This document shows positions 1-11,049 of a stretch of 64,000 nucleotides of DNA, one piece after another (within the stretch, counting starts at the first letter, position 1; each line of letters opens with the position of its first letter). A model generated the notes under the pieces. That model worked only from the letters and a program-made list of their open reading frames with translations. It was not told where the DNA came from and searched no databases. This stretch comes from Mesorhizobium sp. Root102 (GTDB lineage: Bacteria > Pseudomonadota > Alphaproteobacteria > Rhizobiales > Rhizobiaceae), in assembly GCF_001425625.1 (NCBI RefSeq), contig NZ_LMCP01000044.1, positions 186,001 through 250,000 on the forward strand, in the 5' to 3' direction. Made by a program: the position numbers and the translations under genes.

Positions 1-1
1 C

Positions 2-841
2 GTCGAAATTGGCGCCAATGTCAGGACGCTGAAGGTCGGGGATCGCGTCTGCATGGAGCCGGGCGTGCCGAACCTGTCGTCGCGGGCAACAAAACTCGGC
101 ATCTACAATGTCGACCCCGACGTGAGCTTCTGGGCGACGCCGCCGGTTCATGGCATTCTTGCGCCGCAAGCCGTGCATCCGGCGGCGTTCACCTACCGGC
201 TGCCGGACAACGTCTCCTTTGCCGAAGGGGCGATGGTCGAACCGTTTGCCATCGGCATGCAGGCGGCGGCCCGCGCACGCATCGTTCCGGGCGACGTGGC
301 GGTCGTCGTCGGCTGCGGCCCGATCGGCATCATGATCGCGCTGGCAGCCCTTGCCGGCGGCTGTTCGAAGGTGCTGATCTCCGATTTCTCCGCGCCGAAG
401 CTCGAAATTGCGGCGCGCTATCCGGGCATCGTCCCGGTCAACATCGGCGAGCAGTCGCTGGTCGATGCGGTGGCGGAGGCGACCGACAATTGGGGGGCCG
501 ATATCGTCTTCGAGGCCAGCGGCAGCCCGAAGGCATTCGCCAACCTGTTCGATGTCGTACGCCCCGGCGGTGCGGTGGTCCTCGTTGGCTTGCCGGTCGA
601 ACCGGTGGCGCTCAACGTGCCGGCGGCCATATCGAAGGAAGTGCGCATCGAGACGGTGTTCCGCTACGCCAACATCTTCGACCGCGCACTGCAACTGATC
701 GCGTCAGGCAAGGTTGACCTCAATCCGCTGATCACCGGCACCTATCCCTTCAACGACAGCATCAAGGCGTTTGAGCGGGCGGCCTCGGGCAAGCCGGAAG
801 ATGTCAAGCTGCAGATCCTGATTTCGAGCGAGAAGGGCTGA
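2..841 (+). CDS. zinc-type polyol (xylitol/sorbitol) dehydrogenase, 5'-truncated by window edge
   Basis: Medium-chain dehydrogenase/reductase that probably oxidises a polyol such as xylitol or sorbitol to the ketose with NAD in the cytoplasm. The frame is already open at base 2 (VEIGANVRTLKVGDRV...), so the N-terminal catalytic part and most zinc ligands lie outside the window; 279 residues are visible. The Rossmann motif GCGPIGIM is present, followed by an acidic residue (SDFSAPK) at the end of the second strand, which favours NAD over NADP. The segments GDRVCMEPG and VEPFAIGMQAA are typical of xylitol/sorbitol dehydrogenases. It ends 6 bases before a MalK-type ATPase gene, consistent with a second polyol operon to the left. 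The exact substrate cannot be read from the sequence. Confidence 0.85.
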   Translation, partial: VEIGANVRTLKVGDRVCMEPGVPNLSSRATKLGIYNVDPDVSFWATPPVHGILAPQAVHPAAFTYRLPDNVSFAEGAMVEPFAIGMQAAARARIVPGDVAVVVGCGPIGIMIALAALAGGCSKVLISDFSAPKLEIAARYPGIVPVNIGEQSLVDAVAEATDNWGADIVFEASGSPKAFANLFDVVRPGGAVVLVGLPVEPVALNVPAAISKEVRIETVFRYANIFDRALQLIASGKVDLNPLITGTYPFNDSIKAFERAASGKPEDVKLQILISSEKG

Positions 842-847
842 CTGATC

Positions 848-1936
<1,089 letters not shown>

Positions 1937-1938
1937 CT

Positions 1939-3525
1939 CTACTTTATCGCGTCCAGCATCTGTCGCTGGCGGTGCATCTCGAGGAAGATCTTGTAATCGC
2001 GGTCGAAACGCCCTGTCGACTTCGGGTTCGACGCGCGCGTCCTGCCGCCTTGCTGCATGGCAAGGCAGGCTGCATTGAGGTCGGGAAACAGCCCGGCCGC
2101 GGTGGCGGCAATCATGCCGGTGCCGAGCAGCACCGCCTCGTCGGCCAGCGGCTCGATCACCGTGCAGCCGGTGGCGTCGGCGTAGAGCTCCATCAACAGC
2201 GGGTTCTTGGTGTGGCCGCCGGTGACATGCAGCGTGTCGATCAGGTAGCCATTCTCGTTCAGCGCCTCCAGCACATGGCGCACGCCGAGGGCGATGCCGA
2301 CGGCGGTGCGCCAATAGAGCTTGCACAGGCTGTCGAAGGAGGAGTCCAGCGTCAGCCCGCTGACGACGCCGACGGCATGCGGATCGGCGAGCGGCGAACG
2401 GTTGCCGTGGAAATCCGGCAGCACATGCAGCCTTGCGGCAAGATTCTCACCCTCGATAGCGCGCAGTTCGGCGACACGCCTGGCGATCTTCGCATGCATG
2501 GCGGCATCCGGCTCGCCGCCGGCGCCGTGCCAGCGGATGATGTGGTCGAGCAGGGCGCCGGTTGCCGACTGGCCGCCTTCCGACAGCCATAGCTTCGGCA
2601 GCGCCGCGCCGTAATAAGGGCCCCAGACGCCCGCGAAAGGCTGCGGATCGGGCGACATCGCCATGACGCAGCTCGACGTGCCGGCGATCAGCGCCAGGTG
2701 GCGGCCGATATCCTTCTCGTCGCCGGCAAAGCCGCCGAGAACGCCAAGCGCGCCGGCATAGGCATCGATAACGCCGGCGCCGACGCGGCATTTTTCGCTC
2801 AGCCCAAGCTCGATCGCCGCTTGCGCTGTCAGGCGGCCGATATCGGCGCCAACCGGGCTGGCCCTTTCGGGGAGATTGCCATGCGCGAAAAGATCGTCGA
2901 GGCCGACGAGATCGAAGAAGTCACGCCGCCAGCCGGTTTCTTCATGCGCCAGATAGGTCCATTTGGCGGTCAGCGTGCATTGCGAACGAGCCAGCGAGCC
3001 TGTCGCTTGCCAGGTCAGGAAATCGGTCAGGTCAAATAGATAGCCGGCTTCATTCCAGATCTTGGGCAGGTTGCGCTTCAACCACATGAGCTTCGGCGTG
3101 ACCATTTCCGGCGACATGACGCCGCCGATGTAATTCAGCACGGCGTGGCCGCTTGCCGTGCATTCATCAGCCTCGGTAATGGCGCGATGGTCGAGCCAGA
3201 CGATGGTGTCCCAGCGCCTGTCGCCGGTGACCGAGATGCTGAGCTGGCCGCCTTGCCGGTCGCGCACCACCAGCGAACAGGTGGCGTCGAAGGAGATGCC
3301 GACGACATCCTCGGCGGCGACGCCGGCCTTTTCGCGGGCAGTGCGCACGGCGGCGCAGACAGCCGACCAGATATCGCGCGAATCATGCTCGGCGTGATCG
3401 GGCTTCGGCTGGTGCATGACGATCGGCCGCTCGGCGCGACCGAGCAAGGTGCCACTGGTGTCGAGAATGCCCGCGCGAGCGCTCCCGGTGCCGACATCGA
3501 CCGCGCAAACGAACTGTTTCGTCAA
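1939..3525 (-). CDS. FGGY-family pentulose kinase (D-ribulokinase-like)
   Basis: Carbohydrate kinase of the FGGY family, 528 residues, expected to phosphorylate the ketose made by the dehydrogenases of this operon. The N-terminal phosphate-binding motif is AVDVGTGSARAGI, the substrate region reads VWLDHRAITEAD, and the C-terminal ATP-binding half contains HVTGGHTKNPLLMELYAD. The pattern fits the D-ribulose/pentulose kinase branch better than xylulokinase, but the substrate is inferred. The start is TTG, overlapping the stop of the upstream HAD gene (TTGA), which suggests translational coupling. It is the last gene of the polyol operon and converges with the plus-strand ATPase gene. Confidence 0.82.
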   Translation of the reverse strand: MTKQFVCAVDVGTGSARAGILDTSGTLLGRAERPIVMHQPKPDHAEHDSRDIWSAVCAAVRTAREKAGVAAEDVVGISFDATCSLVVRDRQGGQLSISVTGDRRWDTIVWLDHRAITEADECTASGHAVLNYIGGVMSPEMVTPKLMWLKRNLPKIWNEAGYLFDLTDFLTWQATGSLARSQCTLTAKWTYLAHEETGWRRDFFDLVGLDDLFAHGNLPERASPVGADIGRLTAQAAIELGLSEKCRVGAGVIDAYAGALGVLGGFAGDEKDIGRHLALIAGTSSCVMAMSPDPQPFAGVWGPYYGAALPKLWLSEGGQSATGALLDHIIRWHGAGGEPDAAMHAKIARRVAELRAIEGENLAARLHVLPDFHGNRSPLADPHAVGVVSGLTLDSSFDSLCKLYWRTAVGIALGVRHVLEALNENGYLIDTLHVTGGHTKNPLLMELYADATGCTVIEPLADEAVLLGTGMIAATAAGLFPDLNAACLAMQQGGRTRASNPKSTGRFDRDYKIFLEMHRQRQMLDAIK

Positions 3526-4205
3526 GATGCTCTAACTCTCGCTCCCAGGCTTGCAATCAGATCGGGCAATTGCAGCATGTCGGCGAATATAAAGTCCGGT
3601 TCACTCGACGCAAGCCGCGCTTTCAAGGTCGGGTTGCCGGCATGCGAGCCGCCGGTGAAGGCTAGCACGCGCATGCCCGCGGCTCGCGCAGCCGTGATGC
3701 CGGCCGGGCTGTCCTCGACGACGAGGCATTTGCGCGGATGGGCTCGCATGCTGGCGGCGGCATGCAGGAACAGATCGGGCGCCGGCTTGCCGCGCGGCAC
3801 CATGGCGGCGCTGAACAGATGCGGCTCCATCAGCCCAAGCAATCCGGTGACATCGAGCGCATAACGGATGCGGTCGAGCGTGCCCGAGGACGCGACGCAG
3901 AACGGCAGCCCAAGCCTTGGCAGCATCTCCTTGACGCCTGGGATTGGCTTCAGCTCTTCGCGAAACCTGCGCATCAGCTCGACCCGCATGTCGGTCAGAT
4001 GGCTGTCGGTGATATCAAGCCCGAAGTCGCGGCCGAGGATCTCGCGCACGCTTTTCATGCTCTTGCCGAGGAAGTGCTCGTAGGCGGCGTCCTCACTGAC
4101 GCTGCCGCCGGCCAGCATGATCATGCCGAGCAGCGCCGAGACGGAGATTGCCTCGCTGTCGACCAGCACGCCATCGCAGTCGAAGATGACCAGTTCAGGC
4201 GTCAT
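3522..4205 (-). CDS. HAD-superfamily sugar phosphatase / phosphoglucomutase-like hydrolase
   Basis: A 227-residue HAD subclass IA protein. Motif I is FDCDGVLVDSE with the nucleophile and acid/base aspartates, motif II is CVASSGT, and motifs III/IV are GKPAPDLF and VVEDSPAGITAARAAG. The family dephosphorylates or isomerises sugar phosphates. In this operon it probably acts on a polyol or ketose phosphate, perhaps clearing misphosphorylated sugars. It lies between mannitol dehydrogenase (15 bases upstream) and the kinase (4-base overlap). Phosphatase versus mutase activity cannot be decided by eye. Confidence 0.8.
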   Translation of the reverse strand: MTPELVIFDCDGVLVDSEAISVSALLGMIMLAGGSVSEDAAYEHFLGKSMKSVREILGRDFGLDITDSHLTDMRVELMRRFREELKPIPGVKEMLPRLGLPFCVASSGTLDRIRYALDVTGLLGLMEPHLFSAAMVPRGKPAPDLFLHAAASMRAHPRKCLVVEDSPAGITAARAAGMRVLAFTGGSHAGNPTLKARLASSEPDFIFADMLQLPDLIASLGARVRAS

Positions 4206-4220
4206 GGCGGCGAATGGCTC

Positions 4221-5699
<1,479 letters not shown>

Positions 5700-5713
5700 C
5701 TGTTTTACCCTTT

Positions 5714-5843
5714 GGCCGGGCTTCGGCCTTCGTTGCGCCCTCTCCCCGTCTTTGCGCGGAGAGGCTAAGGGGTGGCACTTCTTGAGGTCGATAAGGCCTC
5801 TGATGTCGACCTCTGCTCCCCGCGGAGGGACGAGGAGCAGAGG
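5714..5843. repeat. three consecutive intergenic hairpins inside the polyol operon
   Basis: Three inverted repeats lie in the gap between the sorbitol and mannitol dehydrogenase genes. The arms are GGCCG/CGGCC (5714-5718, 5724-5728), CCTCTCC/GGAGAGG (5739-5745, 5758-5764) and CCTCTGCTCC/GGAGCAGAGG (5810-5819, 5834-5843). No T-tract follows on the operon strand, so these look like a mosaic intergenic repeat or mRNA-stability hairpins rather than terminators. They may set different expression of the genes on either side. Confidence 0.6.
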
Positions 5844-5856
5844 CCGTTCCCCGCCC

Positions 5857-6627
5857 TCAACTCATCCACTGGCCGCCATCGACATTGTAGGTCTGGGCGA
5901 CGATGTATTCGGCGTCGCTGCTGGCGAGAAAAACCGCCATGCCGGCGAGATCCTCCGGCTTGCCCATACGGCCATAGGGCACCGCCTCGCCAACCAGTCG
6001 CTTCTTCTCGCCCTTCGGTCGGTTCTCATATTTGGCGAACAGCGCGTCGACTTGATCCCACATGTCGCTGTCGACGACTCCGGGCGCGATACCGTTGACG
6101 TTGATGCGATGCTTGATCAGATCGAGCCCCGCCGACTGGGTCAGCGAGATGACGGCGGCCTTGGTGGCGCAATAGACACCAACCAGTGGCTCGCCGCGCC
6201 GACCGGCCTGGCTCGCCATGTTGATGATCCTGCCGCCCTTGCCGCGCGCGATCATTGAGCGGGCCGCCGCCTGCAGCATGAACAGCGTGCCGGCGACATT
6301 GACGGAAAACAATTTGTCGTAGCTTGCCTTGGTGATCTCGACGATCGGTGCCAGATCGAACAGAGCGGCGTTGTTGATCAGGATATCGAGGCCACCGGTC
6401 TTCGTCTCCACCGCTTTCACCGCCGCCTCGATCGAGGCGAGGTCGGTGACGTCGAGCTTGACCGCATAGGCCTTGCCACCGATCTCGGCGGCCGTCTTCT
6501 GCGCCGCCTCGAGATTGATGTCGGCGATGGCGACGGTGGCGCCTTCTCCGGCATAAGCCTCGGCGAAAGCTCTGCCGATGCCTCGGGCCGAACCCGTGAT
6601 CAGCGCGGATTTGCCAGCCAGTCGCAT
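5857..6627 (-). CDS. smoS: sorbitol dehydrogenase, short-chain (L-iditol 2-dehydrogenase)
   Basis: Classical short-chain dehydrogenase of 256 residues. The cofactor motif is TGSARGIGRAF near residue 12, an aspartate ends strand 2 (IADINLE, NAD preference), NNAA lies near residue 86, the catalytic serine is in NMASQAGRRG, and the YxxxK pair is in YCATK near residue 152. The sequence as a whole fits the SmoS/PolS sorbitol dehydrogenases, which convert D-glucitol to fructose. It follows the ATPase gene by 2 bases, so transport and first oxidation are co-expressed. Confidence 0.88.
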   Translation of the reverse strand: MRLAGKSALITGSARGIGRAFAEAYAGEGATVAIADINLEAAQKTAAEIGGKAYAVKLDVTDLASIEAAVKAVETKTGGLDILINNAALFDLAPIVEITKASYDKLFSVNVAGTLFMLQAAARSMIARGKGGRIINMASQAGRRGEPLVGVYCATKAAVISLTQSAGLDLIKHRINVNGIAPGVVDSDMWDQVDALFAKYENRPKGEKKRLVGEAVPYGRMGKPEDLAGMAVFLASSDAEYIVAQTYNVDGGQWMS

Positions 6628-6629
6628 GC

Positions 6630-7628
6630 TCAGATTGCCTTTCCGTCGGCACCGAAGCGATGCAGCTTGGCCTTGTCGGGCGTCAGATAGATGGTGTCGC
6701 CATGATGGACGGCGAGTTCGCCGTCAGCGCGCACCGTCAACGGACCGACGCCATCGGCCTGGACATGCAGGAAGGTGTCGGAGCCGAGGTGTTCGGCGAC
6801 GCCGACGGTGGCTTTCCATTCGCCCGCCGTGGTCGAGATTTCGAGATGCTCGGGGCGGATGCCGATCGTCTTGGCGCTGTATTTGGCAGCCGGCGCGCCT
6901 TCGATCAGGTTCATCTTCGGCGAGCCGATGAAGCCGGCGACGAACAGGTTCTTCGGCGTCTTGTAGAGTTCCATCGGCGAGCCGACCTGCTCGATGTTGC
7001 CGGCGTTCAGCACGACGATCTTGTCGGCCATGGTCATGGCTTCGACCTGATCGTGGGTGACATAGATCATGGTCGTCTTGAGCTGATGATGCAGCTCGCT
7101 GATCTCCAGCCTCATCGTGCCGCGAAGTGCTGCGTCGAGGTTGGACAGCGGTTCATCGAACAGGAAGGCGGTCGGCTGGCGCACAATGGCACGGCCGATG
7201 GCAACGCGCTGGCGCTGGCCGCCGGAAAGCTGGCCGGGCCGGCGTTCGAGATAGTTGGTCAGGTTGAGCACGCGCGCTGCGTCTCCCACCTTCCTGTCGA
7301 TGGTCGCCTTGTCTTCGCCGGCCATCTTCAGCGGGAAGCCGATGTTCTTGGCCACCGTCATATGCGGATAGAGCGCGTAGGACTGGAACACCATGGCCAG
7401 CTTGCGCTTGGCCGGTGCCTCGCCGGTGACGTCGCGGCCGTCGATGTTGATGGAACCGCCGCTGGTGTCCTCGAGGCCGGCGATCAGCCGCAGCAGCGTT
7501 GACTTGCCGCAACCCGACGGCCCGACGAAGACGACGAACTCGCCATTCTCGATCACCAGGTCGAGACCGGGGATGATGGACGTCGCTCCGAAGGATTTGG
7601 AGACGTTCTTGAGCGTGATGTTTCCCAT
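6630..7628 (-). CDS. smoK: polyol ABC transporter ATP-binding protein
   Basis: MalK-type ATPase of 332 residues energising sorbitol/mannitol import. It has Walker A GPSGCGKST, signature LSGGQRQR, Walker B DEPLSNLDA, the THDQVEAM switch and a C-terminal TOBE-like region. The reading frame is open far upstream (to 8228), but the true start is the ATG at 7628. That ATG is preceded by GGGGAGGAAACC, and the protein then aligns with the family from MGNITLKNVSKSFG. It lies between the second permease gene (about 50 bases upstream) and smoS (2 bases downstream). Confidence 0.9.
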   Translation of the reverse strand: MGNITLKNVSKSFGATSIIPGLDLVIENGEFVVFVGPSGCGKSTLLRLIAGLEDTSGGSINIDGRDVTGEAPAKRKLAMVFQSYALYPHMTVAKNIGFPLKMAGEDKATIDRKVGDAARVLNLTNYLERRPGQLSGGQRQRVAIGRAIVRQPTAFLFDEPLSNLDAALRGTMRLEISELHHQLKTTMIYVTHDQVEAMTMADKIVVLNAGNIEQVGSPMELYKTPKNLFVAGFIGSPKMNLIEGAPAAKYSAKTIGIRPEHLEISTTAGEWKATVGVAEHLGSDTFLHVQADGVGPLTVRADGELAVHHGDTIYLTPDKAKLHRFGADGKAI

Positions 7629-7678
7629 GGTTTCCTCCCCGAGGGGTTCTTTTCGCCGATTGCTTCGGGCAAATTCCG

Positions 7679-8503
7679 TTACTTCACCGCACCGAATGTC
7701 AGGCCACGCACCAGCTGCTTCTGGCTGAACCAGCCCATGATCAGGATCGGCGCGATGGCCAGTGTCGAGGCAGCCGAAAGCTTGGCCCAGAACAGGCCTT
7801 GCGGGCTGGAGAACGAGCTGATGAAGGCGGTCAAGGGTGCTGCTTCCGTGGTCGTCAGCCGGATCGTCCAGAACGCCTCGTTCCAGGCCAGGATGATGTT
7901 GAGCAGCATCGTCGAGGCGATGCCCGGCACCGCCATCGGCGTCAGCACATAGACGATCTCGTTCCACAGCGATGCGCCGTCCATGCGCGCCGCTTCCAGG
8001 ATCTCGCCCGGGATTTCGCGGAAGTAGGTGTAGAGCATCCACACCACGATCGGCAGGTTGATCAGCATCAGCATGATCATCAGGCCGATGCGGCTGTCGA
8101 GCAGTCCTGTGTCGCGGAAGATCAGGTAGATGGGGAACAGCACGGCGACCGCCGGCATCATCTTGGTGGACAGCATCCACATCAATATGTCCTTGGTTCG
8201 CTTGGTCGGCGAGAAGGCCATCGACCATGCCGCCGGTATGGCGACGAGCAGGGCCAGGATGGTCGAGCCGACCGAGAGCAGCACCGAGTTGAAGAAGAAC
8301 TTGAAGTAGCCGCTCTGCGCCTGGACCTCGGAATAGCTCTCGAACGTCCCCGACGGGATGATGCTGAAACCCTGGATGGCTTCCTGCTCCGACTTGAACG
8401 AGGTGATGATCGTATAGAGGATCGGGAAGAAGATCAGCAGGGCGACGATCCAGGCGGCAACTGTCGCGATCGTCTTGTGCCGGGTGGTGACTGAGCGTGC
8501 CAT
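7679..8503 (-). CDS. smoG: polyol ABC transporter permease (second, MalG-like)
   Basis: Inner-membrane permease of 274 residues with six predicted hydrophobic segments. The first is IATVAAWIVALLIFFPILY. The EAA loop that contacts the ATPase is visible as EILEAARMDGASLWNEI. It belongs to the MalG/carbohydrate uptake CUT1 class. The ATG at 8503 has a GGGAGG ribosome site 5 bases upstream and excludes the longer open frame. It lies 11 bases after the first permease gene. Confidence 0.9.
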   Translation of the reverse strand: MARSVTTRHKTIATVAAWIVALLIFFPILYTIITSFKSEQEAIQGFSIIPSGTFESYSEVQAQSGYFKFFFNSVLLSVGSTILALLVAIPAAWSMAFSPTKRTKDILMWMLSTKMMPAVAVLFPIYLIFRDTGLLDSRIGLMIMLMLINLPIVVWMLYTYFREIPGEILEAARMDGASLWNEIVYVLTPMAVPGIASTMLLNIILAWNEAFWTIRLTTTEAAPLTAFISSFSSPQGLFWAKLSAASTLAIAPILIMGWFSQKQLVRGLTFGAVK

Positions 8504-8514
8504 CGTATCCTCCC

Positions 8515-9387
8515 TTACTTGTCTAGGTTCTTGCCGACGGCGCGCATGGCGAAGAAGGCAACGATGTTGGCGAGAATGACGGCGATCACACCGCCAGCGG
8601 ATGCCTGGCCGATTTTGAACTCCAGCAACGCCTTCTGGTAGACGAGGAAGGGCAGGTTGGTGGAGGCGTATCCCGGGCCGCCATTGGTGGTGACGAGGAT
8701 CTCGGCATAGACCGACAAAAGGAAGATCGTCTGGATCAGGATGACGACCGTGATGGCGCGCGACATGTGCGGCAGCGTCAGATAGATGAAGCGGCTGATG
8801 AAGCCGGCGCCGTCCATTTCGGCGGCTTCCTTCTGCTCGCCGTCGAGTGACTGCAACGCGGTCAAAAGGATCAGTGTGGCGAAGGGCAGCCATTGCCAGG
8901 CGACGATGATGATGATCGCCAGCATCGGATGCTGCCCGAACCAGTCGATCGGCTGGGCCCCGAAGAAGCGCGCTATATCGGCGAACACTCCATATTGCGG
9001 GTGCATGATCATGTTCTTCCAGACCAATGCGGCCACCGGCGGCATGACGAAGAACGGCGAAATGACGAGGATGCGGACTATGCCTTGTCCCCACATCGGC
9101 TGGTCGATCAGAAGCGCCAGAAGAATGCCGCCGATCACCGTGATCAGAAGCACGCTGACCACCAGGGTGAGCGTGTTGAGGATCGATTGCAGGAAGGCCG
9201 GGTTGGAATAGAACAGCGCGTAATTCGAGAAGCCGACGAAGCCGTCGCGGATCGGATTGAGCGGATTGTACTGCTGGAAGGAGAACCAGATGGTGATGAC
9301 CAGCGGTACAATCATCCAGACGAACAGCAGCACCACGGATGGCGCCATCATGAAACGGGCAAGCGAACGGGTCTGCTGAGTAGCCAT
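8515..9387 (-). CDS. smoF: polyol ABC transporter permease (first, MalF-like)
   Basis: Inner-membrane permease of 290 residues with about six transmembrane helices, including VVLLFVWMIVPLVITIWF and VVSVLLITVIGGILLALLI. The EAA motif is EQKEAAEMDGAGFISRFI. It partners the second permease to form the channel of the sorbitol/mannitol importer. The start is placed at the ATG at 9387 with AAGGGTG six bases upstream. A GTG three codons earlier (9396) would overlap that ribosome site. Confidence 0.9.
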   Translation of the reverse strand: MATQQTRSLARFMMAPSVVLLFVWMIVPLVITIWFSFQQYNPLNPIRDGFVGFSNYALFYSNPAFLQSILNTLTLVVSVLLITVIGGILLALLIDQPMWGQGIVRILVISPFFVMPPVAALVWKNMIMHPQYGVFADIARFFGAQPIDWFGQHPMLAIIIIVAWQWLPFATLILLTALQSLDGEQKEAAEMDGAGFISRFIYLTLPHMSRAITVVILIQTIFLLSVYAEILVTTNGGPGYASTNLPFLVYQKALLEFKIGQASAGGVIAVILANIVAFFAMRAVGKNLDK

Positions 9388-9511
9388 GACGGTCACCCTT
9401 CACTGGTCAGACTGAATTTTCAAAAGGCGTTAAAGGCGGCCGCCCGAACTGGGAACTCGGGCGGCCGTTGCCGGTCAAGGAGGCGACCGGCATTCGGCGC
9501 CGGGAGGAGCC

Positions 9512-10822
9512 TTACTTGATGTATCCGCCTTCGGTCATTGCCGCGGTGGCAGCGTCCTGGGCCTGCTTCAGGGCATCGTCGACGCTCGACTGGCCGGCAA
9601 GTGCCGCCGAGAAGAGCTGGCCGACGGTGGTGCCAAGGCCCTGGAACTCAGGGATGGCGACAAACTGGACGCCGACATAGGGCACCGGCTTGACGGTCGG
9701 ATGCGTCGGGTCGGCTGCATTGATGGAGTCCAGCGTCATCTTGGCGAACGGAGCCGCCTTCTGGTACTCGGGATTGGCATAGAGCGAAGTGCGCGTGCCC
9801 GGAGGAACGTTGGCCCAGCCTTCCTTCGATGCGACGAGTTCGGCATAGTGCTTGCTGGTCGCCCAGGCGACGAACTTCTCGGCGGCATCAGCCTTCAGCG
9901 TGCCGGCGGGAATGGCCAGTGACCATGCCCACAGCCAGTTGCCGCGCTTGCCAAGGCCATTGTCGGGCGCCAAGGCATAGCCGACCTTGTCGGCGACGGT
10001 CGAGTTCTTCGGATCCGAAACGAAGGACGCGGCGACGGTGGCGTCGATCCACATGCCGCATTTCCCCTGCTGGAACAGCGCCAGGTTTTCGTTGAAACCG
10101 TTGGAGGACGCGCCCTCGGGGCCGTCGGCCTTCATCAGGTCGACATAGAACTGCAGCGTGTTCTTCCATTCCGGCTGATCGAACTGCGGCTTCCAGTTCT
10201 CGTCGAACCAGCGAGCGCCGAAGGAGTTCGACATGGCGGTCAGGAAGGCCATGTTCTCGCCCCAGCCGGCCTTGCCGCGCAGGCACACACCGTTCACGCC
10301 ATTGGCGCGGTCGGTCATCTTGTCGGCGGCCTGCTTGATGAAGTCCCAGGTCGGCGCATCGGGCATCTTCAGCCCGGCCTTGTCCATCAGGTCCTTGCGG
10401 TACATGACGAAGGAGCTTTCGCCGTAGAAGGGCGCGGCATAGAGCTTGCCATCGACCGAAAGGCCGCCGGCGATGGCCGGGATGATGTCCTTGGCATCGT
10501 AGTCGTCGCCGAGCTTGTCGAGCGGCAGGAGCCAGCTCTGTTTGGCCCAGATCGGAACTTCATAGGTGCCGATGGTCATCACGTCGTACTGGCCACCCTT
10601 GGTGGCGATGTCGGTGGTAACGCGTTCGCGCAGCACGTTCTCTTCAAGCGTGACCCAGTTGAGCTGGATGTCGGGGTTCGCCTTGGTGAAGTCTTCCGTC
10701 AGCTTTTGCATGCGGACCATATCGCCATTGTTGACGGTGGCGATGGTGATGGATTCGGCGTGTGCGGCGAACGCAAGAGCGCTGGCCGACAACAGACCCA
10801 GGGTGAGCGTGCGAAGTTTCAT
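9512..10822 (-). CDS. smoE: polyol-binding periplasmic protein
   Basis: Solute-binding protein, 436 residues with a signal peptide (MKLRTLTLGLLSASALAFA, then AHA cleavage). The mature part begins ESITIATVNNGDMVRMQ and contains the extracellular solute-binding family 1 fold, with segments such as APFYGESSFVMYRKD and GKCGMWIDATVAASF. It captures sorbitol, mannitol or related polyols in the periplasm for the two permeases. The ATG at 10822 has AAGGGAGG upstream. It is the first gene of the operon, as is usual for the most abundant component. Confidence 0.92.
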   Translation of the reverse strand: MKLRTLTLGLLSASALAFAAHAESITIATVNNGDMVRMQKLTEDFTKANPDIQLNWVTLEENVLRERVTTDIATKGGQYDVMTIGTYEVPIWAKQSWLLPLDKLGDDYDAKDIIPAIAGGLSVDGKLYAAPFYGESSFVMYRKDLMDKAGLKMPDAPTWDFIKQAADKMTDRANGVNGVCLRGKAGWGENMAFLTAMSNSFGARWFDENWKPQFDQPEWKNTLQFYVDLMKADGPEGASSNGFNENLALFQQGKCGMWIDATVAASFVSDPKNSTVADKVGYALAPDNGLGKRGNWLWAWSLAIPAGTLKADAAEKFVAWATSKHYAELVASKEGWANVPPGTRTSLYANPEYQKAAPFAKMTLDSINAADPTHPTVKPVPYVGVQFVAIPEFQGLGTTVGQLFSAALAGQSSVDDALKQAQDAATAAMTEGGYIK

Positions 10823-10864
10823 CAAATTCCTCCCTTGAACCAAGATGAGCATTTGCCTTGGCTT

Positions 10865-10900
10865 TGGGCAATTACTCACTTGGCGTGAATTATGTCAAGC
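10865..10900 (-). promoter_or_regulatory. candidate promoter/operator of the polyol operon
   Basis: Upstream of the binding-protein gene the minus strand carries a perfect -35 hexamer TTGACA (10898-10893). The matching -10 position (around 10875-10869) reads TAATTG/GTAATT, a weak match. A TCAC-N5-GTGA inverted repeat (10876-10888) sits in the spacer, where a repressor or activator could act. The SorC and LysR genes to the right are natural candidate regulators. No transcript data support this. Confidence 0.4.
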
Positions 10901-11049
10901 CGGATTCGATGCTGCAGCGCAGCACTCGGTGACGCCTCGGACCGGGAACGTGTGGAAATTGCCAGCGTGAGCCTCGCCAGTCGCCGGGACATCGGGTGAC
11001 GATAGCGGAAGGGTTTGCGGGACTTGGTGCGGTGCCGGACGGCTTGCCG

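Noticed and set aside
6630..8228. 532-residue extended ATPase
   Set aside because: The N-terminal 200 residues are read in the wrong frame across the permease gene. The start at 7628 has a clear ribosome site.
7679..9403. 574-residue frame covering both permease genes
   Set aside because: The first half is a non-coding frame over the first permease gene. The ribosome site and family alignment put the second permease start at 8503.
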